Source: Bdellovibrionaceae bacterium UBA6502
Lineage (GTDB): Bacteria; Bdellovibrionota; Bdellovibrionia; Bdellovibrionales; UBA840
DNA length: 64,000 nucleotides
Reading direction: 5' to 3'
Assembly: GCA_002436415.1 (NCBI GenBank)
Contig: DJMA01000028.1
Coordinates: forward strand, 124,001-188,000
Shown piece by piece: positions 1 to 9,159 of this stretch (position 1 is its first letter; each line of letters starts with the position of its first letter). The notes beneath the pieces were generated by a model. It saw only the letters and a list, made by a program, of their open reading frames with translations, made no database searches and had not been told where the DNA came from. Made by a program: the position numbers and the translations under genes.

Positions 1-465
1 ATTAAAAACTTTCAATGGAAGCATAAACCAGAACAAAGACTCTTAGGCCTTAAATCAAAAATGAAAGTCCCAGAGGATTTCAAATTGTATATGCGTGTAA
101 AAACAAAGTCAGGCCCTGTTTTTATGTACACACGATTCGCTCAACCAATGAATGAAGACAAAGTCCCTACCCTTACCTTTGCGGTTAACAAAGGTAAAAT
201 AGAGGTTAAAGACTTTTTAACGAAGTTTGCCAAAAACATTGAAATGACAGGCATACAAGTACAAACCGCAAAGCTGAAAGCCAAACGCACAAAAAAAGAT
301 TTTTTATACTCCTGGGGAAAACGATCCGGTCAATCTCAAAACTTTTATGTAAGTTGCGGGAACCTGGATGAAAAACAAAATTACTTCTTGATGGTATGCG
401 CAACAGGCGATGATTCTAACTACACCAGCCTCCATACCGCTTTAAGCAAAATGGCCAGCCAATAA
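1..465 (+). CDS. Hypothetical protein, C-terminal part (5' end outside window)
   Basis: The frame is open from base 1 to the TAA at 463-465 with no stop, so the gene very probably begins upstream of the window. The ATG at 61 is only an internal candidate and has no convincing Shine-Dalgarno sequence. The visible part is about 154 residues, rich in Lys, without membrane segments or a recognisable motif, and has two Cys near the C-terminus. I do not recognise the family. It ends four bases before the 3' end of the convergent LysR-type gene, with no room for a terminator between them. Confidence 0.6.
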   Translation: MKNFQWKHKPEQRLLGLKSKMKVPEDFKLYMRVKTKSGPVFMYTRFAQPMNEDKVPTLTFAVNKGKIEVKDFLTKFAKNIEMTGIQVQTAKLKAKRTKKDFLYSWGKRSGQSQNFYVSCGNLDEKQNYFLMVCATGDDSNYTSLHTALSKMASQ

Positions 466-469
466 AAAA

Positions 470-1441
470 TTAATCCTCTGTGTCTTCCAAGTGAATGTCG
501 TCAACATCGGAAGCATCGATTTGCAACTCAATGTCTTGGTAGCGATTGGGTAAAACCGTCAATTGAGTTTGCACCAAATCTTTTAGCTTGCGAATAGAAA
601 CCAAACCTTCATCCTCTTTTTTCCAAAGAGCGTACAAGCGCATGCGAATCGGTTCATCCATTTCAAAAAACTTTAAATCAGGATATTCCTTCAAAGGATT
701 TTTCGGCAAAAACATTACACATCTTCCACGCTCACATAATTTAGTTACATAATCTAAGTGGTCCGAAAAAATTTTCTCACGAGGAACAATGCCGTTCTTG
801 CGCAAAGACTGCATGATGGCTCGATTTAAACGCTTATCCCAACTACTCTCCACAAATGGGATGTTCTCTAAAACAGCGTCAAAGCTCTTAAAACGATCCC
901 ACAACTCTTTCGCGCAACAAAACACCAAATCAAAAGAACCAATTTCTTCGGAAACAATGGCTTTGCGAGAAGAAGGCCTTACACTAATGGCCCAATCGAT
1001 ATTACCTTTAATTAGATTATCCACTATGACTGCATGCTCTGATTGTCGAATGGTGTTCACTGTACCAAACTCCGCATACATATCCCAATACTGAGAAGCA
1101 AATTCGGTGGCTAAATCAAAAGAAACTGTGTCCTCAATGCCAATGGTCACTGGGTATCCACCAACCACCTCATCGGTAAAAAGCTCAAGAAGTTTTGAAC
1201 CTTCCTCAAAAATCCCTTTTGTGCGATCAAAAACCTGCTGTCCCTCTACGGTTAAACTTAAGCCCTTAGAGCTTCTGTGAAACAGCTGCATCTCTAAAAC
1301 TTCTTCTAACTTCTTTAGTTGCGCAGAAATAGTTGGAGAAGCTACACCAAGGCGCTGTGCCCCGTCTTTTAGAGACTGCGCTCTTGCAACCTCATAAAAA
1401 CTATACAAGTGATTCCAGTTTACATCTTTAAGCCGTTTCAT
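470..1441 (-). CDS. LysR-family transcriptional regulator, NhaR-like
   Basis: Cytoplasmic DNA-binding regulator of about 323 residues. Residues 1-65 form the winged helix-turn-helix: the start WNHLYSFYEVA, then SPTISAQLKKLEE as recognition helix, then LFHRSSKGLSLT, closest in style to NhaR (NHLYYF...TGQ.R.LEE). The remainder fits the periplasmic-binding-like effector domain, followed by an acidic C-terminal tail of about 20 residues. The frame extends upstream to a TTG at 1501, but that extension crosses a terminator hairpin; the ATG at 1441 matches the family N-terminus and is chosen. It follows the proline operon on the same strand but lies beyond its terminator, so it probably has its own promoter. 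NhaR-type proteins often answer to sodium or osmotic stress, which would suit the putP neighbour; the target is inference. Confidence 0.85.
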   Translation of the reverse strand: MKRLKDVNWNHLYSFYEVARAQSLKDGAQRLGVASPTISAQLKKLEEVLEMQLFHRSSKGLSLTVEGQQVFDRTKGIFEEGSKLLELFTDEVVGGYPVTIGIEDTVSFDLATEFASQYWDMYAEFGTVNTIRQSEHAVIVDNLIKGNIDWAISVRPSSRKAIVSEEIGSFDLVFCCAKELWDRFKSFDAVLENIPFVESSWDKRLNRAIMQSLRKNGIVPREKIFSDHLDYVTKLCERGRCVMFLPKNPLKEYPDLKFFEMDEPIRMRLYALWKKEDEGLVSIRKLKDLVQTQLTVLPNRYQDIELQIDASDVDDIHLEDTED

Positions 1442-1477
1442 ACTGTTATTTAAGCGTAGATTAGCTGAGAAAACAAG

Positions 1478-1515
1478 AAAAGGCGCTCGTTGAATAAACA
1501 ACTAGCGCCCTTTTT
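1478..1515 (-). terminator. Rho-independent terminator after putP
   Basis: Inverted repeat GGCGCT (1482-1487) with AGCGCC (1504-1509), continued inward after one mismatch by GTTG/CAAC around a 6-base loop. It is flanked by an A run on the left and a T run on the right, so it could work in both directions. It sits 25-60 bases downstream of the putP stop on the minus strand and closes the proBAC-putP transcript. Confidence 0.8.
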
Positions 1516-1539
1516 ATTTTTAAGCTCTTTAATCTGCCT

Positions 1540-2961
1540 CTAAGAAGCTCTTTGAACTTGGTTTATTTTTGTTTTTGCTAAAACAAAATAGCAAATTAAT
1601 CCAATGAGTATTCCAGGAGCAATTTCATACATCAAACCACCTAGACCGGCTTGCTGCCACGCAACCGTTGCCAATAAACCAGAAACAATCATTATGATTC
1701 CCGTTTTTTCAGAAACTTTTTTACCAATGGCATACACAAATAGTAATGGTCCAAAAGCAGCACCTAAAATTGACCATGCAAATACCACAAGCTCAAAAAC
1801 ATTCTTAGTTCCCCATAGGGCAATTGCTAATGCGATTAAGGTTACAATTCCTGTGATGATTTTTGTTCCCTTCAAGCCAATGTTTTTAGCCGGTAAAATG
1901 TCTTTTGAGAACGCAGCACTACAGCTAATGATTTGAGAATCTGCCGTAGACATAGTTGCAGAAAAGATACCCGCTAATACCACACCCACTAAGATTTCTG
2001 GCAATAGGTTTTGACTCATCAAAGGCAATGCTAATTCGGCATCAAAATTTGCAGCATCTGGCAATACAAGCCTTGCCGCTAATCCTGCACCCACTGTAAT
2101 TAGAAAGAATGCCAAGAACCATACATAATAGTAAATTTTTGTTTTCGTCATATTTTCGGCATTATCAATAGTCATAAAACGAATCATGATATGTGGCTGA
2201 CCAATCACACCGATTCCGGCAAACAACCAACCAATCACAAAAAGTATCGGACCGGTAATTCCACCGATTTCAAGTCCGGTAGGTGTTAAACTTAAATACC
2301 CAGGCTTAACGGCATCTAACTTGGTCACAAATTGAGACCAACCTCCAACTTCACTAACCCCAACCACAAACAACATTACCATGGCCACTGCCATTACAAA
2401 TGATTGCGCAGTATCAGTCCAAATCGATGCACGAATTCCACCAGACATGCAGTATAGAAACACTATCACACTACCGATGATCGCTCCCGTTGCGTAATCC
2501 CAACCAAATAAAACATGAAGGGCTTTACTACCCGCTTTAAACTGAGCGGCAGCATAAACACCCAAAAGAACGACAGTCAAAATACCTACGATAAAGCGTA
2601 AACGCTTAAAGTTGGTACCGTTTTGCCAACGAGCTAAAACTCCACCAAAGCTAAGTAACTTTTCCTTACCAGTAACTTGACGTAATTTTTTGTGCACGAA
2701 AAAACTTATTAGGAAGTCACCAAAAACCCAACCGAGAGCTAGCCAAATCGACTGTAAGCCACTCATATAGGTATAACCAATCATTCCGATGAACATATAA
2801 CCACTGTTATTCGTAGCTACTGCTGACAATGCCGCCATCCACGGTGGAATACTTGATCCAGCCAATAAATAATCAGAACTATCTCCCTTGCTTTTAAAAA
2901 CAGAAGCAACTCCAATCAAAACAAAGACTAGAAGAAAAAATAAAAAACTATAAACAACCAT
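1540..2961 (-). CDS. putP: Sodium/proline symporter (SSS family)
   Basis: Inner-membrane sodium:solute symporter of 473 residues with about 13 hydrophobic segments. Early conserved region WMAALSAVATNNSGYMFIG (about residues 41-59) corresponds to the PutP stretch LSA..SDMSGW. The later signature GIFSATMSTADSQIISCSA lies near residues 330-350 and matches the second SSS signature, with the Ser/Thr residues of the sodium site. The proline assignment rests on similarity to PutP and on its place as the last gene of the proB-proA-proC operon, 37 bases after proC, with a good AAGGAA ribosome site. Pantothenate or another solute cannot be excluded from sequence alone. A terminator follows. Confidence 0.85.
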   Translation of the reverse strand: MVVYSFLFFLLVFVLIGVASVFKSKGDSSDYLLAGSSIPPWMAALSAVATNNSGYMFIGMIGYTYMSGLQSIWLALGWVFGDFLISFFVHKKLRQVTGKEKLLSFGGVLARWQNGTNFKRLRFIVGILTVVLLGVYAAAQFKAGSKALHVLFGWDYATGAIIGSVIVFLYCMSGGIRASIWTDTAQSFVMAVAMVMLFVVGVSEVGGWSQFVTKLDAVKPGYLSLTPTGLEIGGITGPILFVIGWLFAGIGVIGQPHIMIRFMTIDNAENMTKTKIYYYVWFLAFFLITVGAGLAARLVLPDAANFDAELALPLMSQNLLPEILVGVVLAGIFSATMSTADSQIISCSAAFSKDILPAKNIGLKGTKIITGIVTLIALAIALWGTKNVFELVVFAWSILGAAFGPLLFVYAIGKKVSEKTGIIMIVSGLLATVAWQQAGLGGLMYEIAPGILIGLICYFVLAKTKINQVQRAS

Positions 2962-2998
2962 CTACATTCCTTTTCTTTTATAGGTTTAATTTAATTTT

Positions 2999-3814
2999 TT
3001 AACGAATTTCACTTTCAATGGCCTTTTCAATCTCTAAAGATCTTTGAAAAGCCCTCTCCACCCCAGTTTTTATATTTTGACCAATCGAACTAGATCGAAA
3101 TAAATCAATGGCTTCGATGGTCACCCCTTTTTTTGACGTTACCTGTGCAATTTGGTCATTTAAACTTAAAGTAGAGGCTTCCATAAATAAAGAAGAGCCC
3201 TTAAACAACTGAATTGCCAATTGTTTAGCGGCGTCTTTATCTACGCCCCAATCCAATAATTGTTTTTCAAAGATCTCTGCTAAATAGTAAACATAAGCAG
3301 GGCCTGAAGCCGTCAGCACTGTCAATTGGTTAAACTCTGTCTCTGATTTACATTCAAAAATCACAGAAGAGCCTTTTAGTAACTCAGAAAAGTCCGCCAT
3401 TTTTTCTTTTTGTAAACCATCACTGGCCAACAACAAACTGATGCCTTCTTCCACTTGCATGGGCATACTTGGCATTAATCGAATCACATTTTTACTTTTC
3501 AAGGCCATCTGTATTTTTTCAATTGGCACAGCGGCCATAATAGACACCAAAGTCAGTTTACTTAAATCTAAGCCTTCAAGCTCTTTTGCTAAACTTGAAA
3601 ATTGTTGTGGCTTACAAGCAATCATTAAATAATCCACTTTTTCAAAATCTTGCAAAGAACTTACTACCGCTCCTTTAACCTCTTGAGCTAAGTTCTTTGC
3701 TCGAACTTGGCTTGGCGTATAGGTTAAAAACTCTACCTCTGGATTACTCTTATGAATTCCAATCACCACGGCACTTGCCATATTGCCACAGCCAATCACT
3801 CCAATTCTCATCAT
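2999..3814 (-). CDS. proC: Pyrroline-5-carboxylate reductase
   Basis: Last step of proline synthesis: NAD(P)H-dependent reduction of pyrroline-5-carboxylate, cytosolic. 271 residues, the usual family length. N-terminal Rossmann motif IGVIGCGNMASAV (residues 4-16); C-terminal domain with TASGPAYVYYLAE, and a site corresponding to the usual TSPGGTT, here TSKKGVT. The latter is a departure from consensus, although the flanking helices are preserved. The start ATG overlaps the proA stop (TAATG) and is followed by a second ATG; AGGAG lies just upstream, so translation is probably coupled to proA. Confidence 0.93.
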   Translation of the reverse strand: MMRIGVIGCGNMASAVVIGIHKSNPEVEFLTYTPSQVRAKNLAQEVKGAVVSSLQDFEKVDYLMIACKPQQFSSLAKELEGLDLSKLTLVSIMAAVPIEKIQMALKSKNVIRLMPSMPMQVEEGISLLLASDGLQKEKMADFSELLKGSSVIFECKSETEFNQLTVLTASGPAYVYYLAEIFEKQLLDWGVDKDAAKQLAIQLFKGSSLFMEASTLSLNDQIAQVTSKKGVTIEAIDLFRSSSIGQNIKTGVERAFQRSLEIEKAIESEIR

Positions 3815-5055
3815 TAACTCCTAATGTGTCCTTCACCTTCAACCACGAAACGGGAACTAGTCATTTGCTCTGCTCCCATTGGACCGTATGCATGTATTTT
3901 CGTAGTAGATATTCCAAGTTCAGCCCCAAGGCCCAACTGACCACCATCATTAAATCTGGTAGAGGCATTGATCATCACACAACTAGCATCCACACAACGT
4001 AGGAATTTCTCACTGTTTACTGCGTCTTCTGTAACGATGGCTTCAGAATGTTTACTACCATGTCTCGCGATGTGCTCGATGGCATGATCCATATTTTCGA
4101 CGCTTCGGATGGACAATATATTTGCTAGGTATTCCGTATCCCAATCTTCACTATTTGCCAGCTTCAAGTTTTTATCATTCGCAGCAGACTTAAATTCTTC
4201 ATCCACTCTCAATTCGGTGTTCTTGTCTTTCAACTTCTGAACCAACTTAGGAGCAAAGTCTTTTAAAACCGATTTATGAACCAAAAGAGTTTCGATGGCG
4301 TTACAAACGCCTGGTCTCTGAGTCTTTGCGTTAACCACCAAGTTTAGAGCCTTTTCTAGATCGGCCGCTTCGTCAATGTACATATGGCAAAGCCCCTTAT
4401 AATGCGCGATCACTGGCATTTTTGCTGTATCGCTTACGTATTGAATCAAGCCTTCTCCACCACGAGGAATCACCACATCAATGTATTGATCTAACTTCAA
4501 AAGCTCTTCTACATTTTTGCGATTATCAGAAGACAAGACTTGAACTAAGTTTTTATCGGTAAACGGGGAAATGGCCTGGGAAATGATCTTTCCTAAAATT
4601 TCATTGGAATGCTTCGCTTCTTTTCCGCCTTTTAAAATGATTGCATTGGAGGATTTAATGGCTAAGGCAGCACAATCCACCACCACATTGGGACGGCTTT
4701 CGAATATCATTAAAATGACTCCAAGAGGAATTCGCTGCTTTTTCACCATCAAACCGGCGGCATTTTTTTGTTCTTCAAAAAAACTACCCACAACTTGTTT
4801 TTGTTTTGAAATTTCACGAACACCATCCATCATTTGCAAAATTCGATCTTTGCTTAACTCCAAACGATCTATCATCGCTGCTTCTAAATTATTTTCCTTG
4901 GCTAGCTTTAAATCCTTTTGGTTCTCACTAATGATTTCATCCATATTATTTTCTAAGTGCACCACCAAACTCTCAAACATCTTCTCTTTGATGCTTTCTT
5001 CTTTACGTAAAAACTGTGTCGCCGCATGTCTTGCTTGCTTAGCTAACTCTTTCAT
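3814..5055 (-). CDS. proA: Gamma-glutamyl phosphate reductase
   Basis: Second step of proline synthesis: NADPH reduction of gamma-glutamyl phosphate to glutamate semialdehyde. Aldehyde-dehydrogenase-fold protein of 413 residues. Markers are FESRPNVVVDCAALAIKSSNAI, an AGGKE-like site (LKGGKEAKHSN), RGGEGL, and the catalytic Cys in NAKTQRPGVCNAIETLL. The C-terminus DGGQLGLGAELGIST and HAYGPMGAEQMTS are typical of ProA. The frame could start at a TTG at 5061, but the ATG at 5055 has AGGAAGG upstream and is preferred. It overlaps the end of proB and the start of proC, so the three are translationally coupled. Confidence 0.95.
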   Translation of the reverse strand: MKELAKQARHAATQFLRKEESIKEKMFESLVVHLENNMDEIISENQKDLKLAKENNLEAAMIDRLELSKDRILQMMDGVREISKQKQVVGSFFEEQKNAAGLMVKKQRIPLGVILMIFESRPNVVVDCAALAIKSSNAIILKGGKEAKHSNEILGKIISQAISPFTDKNLVQVLSSDNRKNVEELLKLDQYIDVVIPRGGEGLIQYVSDTAKMPVIAHYKGLCHMYIDEAADLEKALNLVVNAKTQRPGVCNAIETLLVHKSVLKDFAPKLVQKLKDKNTELRVDEEFKSAANDKNLKLANSEDWDTEYLANILSIRSVENMDHAIEHIARHGSKHSEAIVTEDAVNSEKFLRCVDASCVMINASTRFNDGGQLGLGAELGISTTKIHAYGPMGAEQMTSSRFVVEGEGHIRS

Positions 5056-6184
5056 CCTCAATTCCTTCCTTGTTTATAACTAAATTTAAATGGTGGACCA
5101 CTTGGTTTGAATTTTGATAACCTAAAATATTTTGAATATCATCACTGGTGTAGCCCATGATCTGTGAGATCTCATCATTTCCGTATTCACAAATACCAGT
5201 GGCAAAAAGTCTATTTTTGTAACGAATATCGATACAGTCCCCTTGATAAAACTCCCCTTCCACCTGAACAATTCCTTCTGGTTGCAGAGGTTTATTCTCA
5301 CTCAATTTTCGATAAGCAGTTTCATCAATCTCTATAAAACAATTTGGCTTTTTAGTGGATAACATCCAAGCCTTTCTATCTTCAGGGTCATATTGATTTT
5401 GCGGAGAAAAATAAGTTCCAATCTTTTTCGTCAGTGGATCTACGATGATTCTCTCGGCATCTTTTGAACTAACAATTGCCTTAATGCCTAAAGGAGTAAT
5501 TTTAGAAATGGCCTGAACCTTGGACTCCATTCCACCTCTACCGATACTGGTTTTACCTTGAAAGTTAACCTGTGATAAATCACAACTTAATGTTACGCGA
5601 TCAATCTTTTTAGCACCTTCTTTGGCTGGATCTTTGTCAAAAAGCCCATCCGTAGAAGTAATGATTAATAACAAATCCGCATTTACCATTTGCGCAGTCT
5701 GTACCGCTAAATGATCATTATCACCTACCGTAATTTCTGTATAAGAAATGGAATCATTTTCATTTAAAATTGGCGTAATTTTGTTTTTTAGTAAAACAGA
5801 TACATTGGCTTTGGTATGAAGAAAACGTTTTCTATCTCGAAAATCATCGTGGGTTAATAGGATTTGAGAACATAGCTTTTGGTTTTCTTCAAAAATTCTT
5901 GAGTAGGTATTGATTAATTTAGGTTGCCCTACAGAACTCGCTGAATGCATTAACTGAATTTTATCTGCTTCTGGCATATACTTATTTAGAAATGCTTTCC
6001 CAAGAGCCACCGCCCCTGAACTCACCAAAATCACTTCAACGCCTTGATCTACGAGATCTGAAATATCCTCGACGATCTTGCGAATCTTCCTGGTGTCTAG
6101 CTTACCGCTTTTTTTAGTGATGGCATTACTTCCAACTTTGACTACAATTCTTTTTAATCCCGACAATTCATTACGAAAAATCAT
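5039..6184 (-). CDS. proB: Glutamate 5-kinase with PUA domain
   Basis: First and feedback-regulated step of proline synthesis: ATP-dependent phosphorylation of glutamate. 381 residues. Amino-acid-kinase domain (about 8-260) with RIVVKVGSNAIT, LVSSGAVALGK, the NENDSIS loop (about residues 140-146), DNDHLAVQTA and GIGRGGMESKV-like GRGGMESKVQA. A C-terminal PUA domain (about 285-365) is present. In E. coli the PUA domain modulates ProB activity; whether the same holds here is not visible. First gene of the proB-proA-proC-putP operon; ATG at 6184 with a weak AGAGAG upstream. Confidence 0.95.
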   Translation of the reverse strand: MIFRNELSGLKRIVVKVGSNAITKKSGKLDTRKIRKIVEDISDLVDQGVEVILVSSGAVALGKAFLNKYMPEADKIQLMHSASSVGQPKLINTYSRIFEENQKLCSQILLTHDDFRDRKRFLHTKANVSVLLKNKITPILNENDSISYTEITVGDNDHLAVQTAQMVNADLLLIITSTDGLFDKDPAKEGAKKIDRVTLSCDLSQVNFQGKTSIGRGGMESKVQAISKITPLGIKAIVSSKDAERIIVDPLTKKIGTYFSPQNQYDPEDRKAWMLSTKKPNCFIEIDETAYRKLSENKPLQPEGIVQVEGEFYQGDCIDIRYKNRLFATGICEYGNDEISQIMGYTSDDIQNILGYQNSNQVVHHLNLVINKEGIEDERVS

Positions 6185-6503
6185 TACACTCTCTTTGCTG
6201 TGTTAGGTTGTTGTCATTATCGGTGATAGCCGTAAATAGCTATATGATAATTTTGCCAAATTAGGATATACCTAATCTGCAAACCAAAATTAATCTTGTT
6301 AAAGACAGAAAAAGTAATAATCACGTGCACTTAAAAGACTTTCTTTACAAGTAACTTATAGTAGACTTAAAATATGAATTGCAAAATATTCGGTTTTATA
6401 AAACAAATATATTTACTTAATTTCAAAAAATGCCAAGTCATTTTAGCTTTATTCCCTAACATAAATTGAAGTTTTATTATAGCTTAGCGGCTAGGAGTTT
6501 TTT
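6185..6503 (-). promoter_or_regulatory. Divergent intergenic region between proB and the M24 gene
   Basis: 319 bases of AT-rich DNA that must carry the promoters of the proline operon and of the divergent peptidase gene. No textbook -35/-10 pair stands out. The one notable element is a short inverted repeat, TTAGG-ATATA-CCTAA at 6261-6275, about 80-90 bases upstream of proB, a size consistent with a small operator. The right edge carries AGGAG before the peptidase ATG. No small gene is seen. Confidence 0.35.
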
Positions 6504-7190
6504 ATGAATCTGGAAAGAACCGGTCCCAAATTTGATCTAACACAATACCTAGATGCGCGCCAAAAAAGCCTGCTTGTTGTGGATGAAATATTAGCCAAAT
6601 TGCAAGAAGGCATGAGCGAAAAAGACGGAAAAAATTTAATCAATGAATGCTTTCTAAAAATAGACTCTAAAAAGAAATGGCATCCCAGTAAATTTAGAAT
6701 CGCAAAAAACACACAAAAAAGTTTTAAAGAAGAATCTGACGAAAGCATTCGTTTAAAAAAAGGGGATGCTGTATTTATAGATGTTGGCCCAGTGATTGGC
6801 GAACACGAAGCAGACCTAGGTAGAAGCATAATCTTTCAAGCTGAATCCTCTAGTAAAGAGCATTTAGAATTCATAAACAGCTCCAAAGAGCTTTTCTTTT
6901 TTCTAGAAAAAAAATGGCAACTCGAAGATCTCAGTGGAGAGAAACTCTACTTAGAAGCGGAAAAATGGTGCCAAGAAAGAGCATTGCTTTTTAACCCGAA
7001 AATGGCTGGCCACCGCTTAGGCGATTTTCCACATGCTCTAATCACCAGAGAAAGCTTGGCAAAATTTAAAGAAAAACCCAAAGACATGCTTTGGGTTTTA
7101 GAAATTCATATTTTACATCCAGAACTACAAATAGGTAGCTTCTACGAAGATATTTTAATTAAAAACGATAGTTCGGAGCTTCTTTCGTAA
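6504..7190 (+). CDS. M24-family metallopeptidase-like protein (pita-bread fold)
   Basis: Short member (228 residues) of the methionine aminopeptidase/Xaa-Pro dipeptidase superfamily, consisting of only the catalytic domain. All five expected metal ligands can be placed: Asp93 (FIDVGP), Asp104 (EADLGRS), His170 (AGHRLGDFPH), Glu200 (LEIHI) and Glu215 (FYEDILI). It lacks the N-terminal creatinase domain of prolidases and is not the usual MetAP sequence. Substrate unknown. AGGAG lies about 10 bases before the ATG. Its last 32 bases overlap the end of guaB on the other strand. Confidence 0.75.
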   Translation: MNLERTGPKFDLTQYLDARQKSLLVVDEILAKLQEGMSEKDGKNLINECFLKIDSKKKWHPSKFRIAKNTQKSFKEESDESIRLKKGDAVFIDVGPVIGEHEADLGRSIIFQAESSSKEHLEFINSSKELFFFLEKKWQLEDLSGEKLYLEAEKWCQERALLFNPKMAGHRLGDFPHALITRESLAKFKEKPKDMLWVLEIHILHPELQIGSFYEDILIKNDSSELLS

Positions 7191-8613
7191 TCTTCACATC
7201 ATGCACATGGGACTCACGAAGTCCCTGCGAAGTGATTTTCACAAATTGAGCCCTCTCTTGTAAGCTAGCTATGTCTTTGGCTCCTAGATAACCCATACCA
7301 CTTCTTAGACCACCCATTAACTGATGGATTACTTCGGTGGCATGTCCTTTATAAGGAACTCGACCTTCAATGCCTTCAGGTACAAGTTTATCAGTAGCTT
7401 CAACATCTGCCTGCCCATAACGATCAGCACTTCCCTTTTTCATCGCACCCAAGCTTCCCATTCCTCGGTAGGCCTTATAACTTCTACCTTGATACAAAAC
7501 AATCTCACCAGGAGCTTCTTCTGTACCAGCTAACAGAGAGCCAACCATTACAGTACCAGCACCAAGCGCGATGGCCTTGGTAATATCACCAGAATACTGA
7601 ATTCCACCATCTGCGATAATACTTTTACCTTTGGCTTTAGCTACCTTGGAACAGTCCACCACAGCAGTAATTTGTGGAACTCCCACTCCCGAAACGATTC
7701 TAGTAGTACAAATACTACCCGGTCCAATTCCAACCTTCACCACATCAACGCCACGATCAAAAAGCTCTTCTGTGGCATGTGGAGTTGCAACATTTCCAGC
7801 AACTAATATTACGTCTTGGTATTTTGATCGAACATAATCGACCATATTGAATACATTTTTTGAATGACCATGAGCTGTGTCTACCACCAAAATATCTAGC
7901 CCCGAACTAAGTAAGGCATCCACTCGGTCTGTCTCGCCTTTTGCTACACCACAAGCCGCAGCAGCAATTAAACGACCACGACTATCCTTGGTCGCTGTTG
8001 GGTAGTTTTTCTTTTTTTCGATATCTTTAATAGTGATTAAACCTTTTAAGAAACCCTCTTTGTCTACAATGGGTAGCTTTTCAATTCTATATTTATGAAG
8101 AAGCTTCTTAGCCTCTTCTAACTCAGTACCTTCAACCGCAGTGACAAGTTGGTCTTTTGTCATGATACTTTTCAAAGACGAATCTAAATTGGTTTCAAAT
8201 CGAAGGTCACGATTGGTTACGATTCCAACCAGCTTTTGATCCACAGTAATTGGAATTCCACCAATTTTGTATTGCTTCATCATCTCCAGGGCATCAGCCA
8301 CGGTATTTTCAGGAGCCAATGTAATTGGATCCGTGATCATTCCAGCTTCATATTTTTTAACCTTCTCAACTTCCATGGCTTGATCAATTAAAGACATGTT
8401 TTTATGGATAACACCAAAGCCGCCTATTTGACTCATGGTAATTGCCATTCGACTTTCCGTTACGGTATCCATTGCGGAAGCGAGAATTGGATTGTGTAAA
8501 TACAACTCTTTAGCAAAAAAACTAGAAGTACTGACTTCCGATGGAGTAATTTCTGAAAACTGCGGAACCAACAAAATATCGTCAAAGGTAAACGCATCTC
8601 TAAAAATACTCAT
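7159..8613 (-). CDS. guaB: IMP dehydrogenase
   Basis: Rate-limiting step of GTP synthesis: NAD-dependent oxidation of IMP to XMP. 484 residues. Catalytic TIM barrel interrupted by a CBS-domain pair (about residues 92-205, GGIPITVD and EKLPIVDKEG). The catalytic loop GIGPGSICTTR places the active-site Cys at 302. Downstream are the IADGGI phosphate site and the flap with SADRYGQ. The start ATG overlaps the stop of the upstream hexapeptide-repeat gene by 4 bases, so translation is coupled. The 3' end runs 32 bases into the convergent M24 gene. Confidence 0.97.
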   Translation of the reverse strand: MSIFRDAFTFDDILLVPQFSEITPSEVSTSSFFAKELYLHNPILASAMDTVTESRMAITMSQIGGFGVIHKNMSLIDQAMEVEKVKKYEAGMITDPITLAPENTVADALEMMKQYKIGGIPITVDQKLVGIVTNRDLRFETNLDSSLKSIMTKDQLVTAVEGTELEEAKKLLHKYRIEKLPIVDKEGFLKGLITIKDIEKKKNYPTATKDSRGRLIAAAACGVAKGETDRVDALLSSGLDILVVDTAHGHSKNVFNMVDYVRSKYQDVILVAGNVATPHATEELFDRGVDVVKVGIGPGSICTTRIVSGVGVPQITAVVDCSKVAKAKGKSIIADGGIQYSGDITKAIALGAGTVMVGSLLAGTEEAPGEIVLYQGRSYKAYRGMGSLGAMKKGSADRYGQADVEATDKLVPEGIEGRVPYKGHATEVIHQLMGGLRSGMGYLGAKDIASLQERAQFVKITSQGLRESHVHDVKITKEAPNYRF

Positions 8614-9149
8614 GAATCACTCCCTTCCATTTCTACAATCTCTGAGTCTTTATACCATTCTTTATAATGTAAATAATATTGCGAAGCTTTTAAAGCCTTA
8701 TCTTTTTCTTCATCGCTTAAAGTCCGTATTACTTTTGCCGGTCTACCTAAAACCAAACTCCCTGGAGGAATAATTGTATTTTCTGTAACCAAAGAACCGG
8801 CTCCAACAATAGATCCTGCACCCACTCGAACTCCATCCATTAGAATCGCACCCATACCAATCAATGTATCACGTTCAATGTAGGCTCCATGAACAATGGC
8901 ACTGTGTCCAAGACTCACATTTTCCTCTAAAACAGTTTCCGTTTTTTGGTAAGTAGCATGGATCATACAAAGATCTTGCACATTACAGCGATCACCAATC
9001 TTTATGGCACTTACGTCTCCACGAATTACAGCACCAAACAACACACTAACATCCTCACCCATCACAACATTCCCAATGATTGTGGCATTAGGAGCAATGT
9101 ATGAATTCTTGCCTGCTTTAGGGCTATAGCCCCTTAGTTTCATTATCAT
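8610..9149 (-). CDS. Gamma-carbonic-anhydrase-like hexapeptide-repeat protein
   Basis: 179-residue left-handed beta-helix protein of the YrdA/PaaY group. Hexapeptide repeats cover about residues 15-150. Conserved landmarks are VIRGDVSAIKIGDRCNVQD, the His of MIHATYQ, SLGHSAIVHG with two His metal ligands, and GAGSLVTE followed by PGSLVLGRPAK. Family members bind zinc or another metal; some are carbonic anhydrases or acyltransferases, but YrdA-type proteins mostly lack a proven substrate. ATG at 9149 has AAGGAAG upstream. It overlaps guaB by 4 bases. A terminator for the preceding gene abuts its ribosome-binding site. Confidence 0.85.
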   Translation of the reverse strand: MIMKLRGYSPKAGKNSYIAPNATIIGNVVMGEDVSVLFGAVIRGDVSAIKIGDRCNVQDLCMIHATYQKTETVLEENVSLGHSAIVHGAYIERDTLIGMGAILMDGVRVGAGSIVGAGSLVTENTIIPPGSLVLGRPAKVIRTLSDEEKDKALKASQYYLHYKEWYKDSEIVEMEGSDS

Positions 9150-9159
9150 TCGCTACTTC

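Noticed and set aside
1441..1501. N-terminal extension of the LysR gene from TTG at 1501
   Set aside because: It would translate through the putP terminator hairpin and adds residues absent from the family.
4571..5083. Plus-strand open frame opposite proA/proB
   Set aside because: Antisense shadow of well-identified proA; no motif and no ribosome site.
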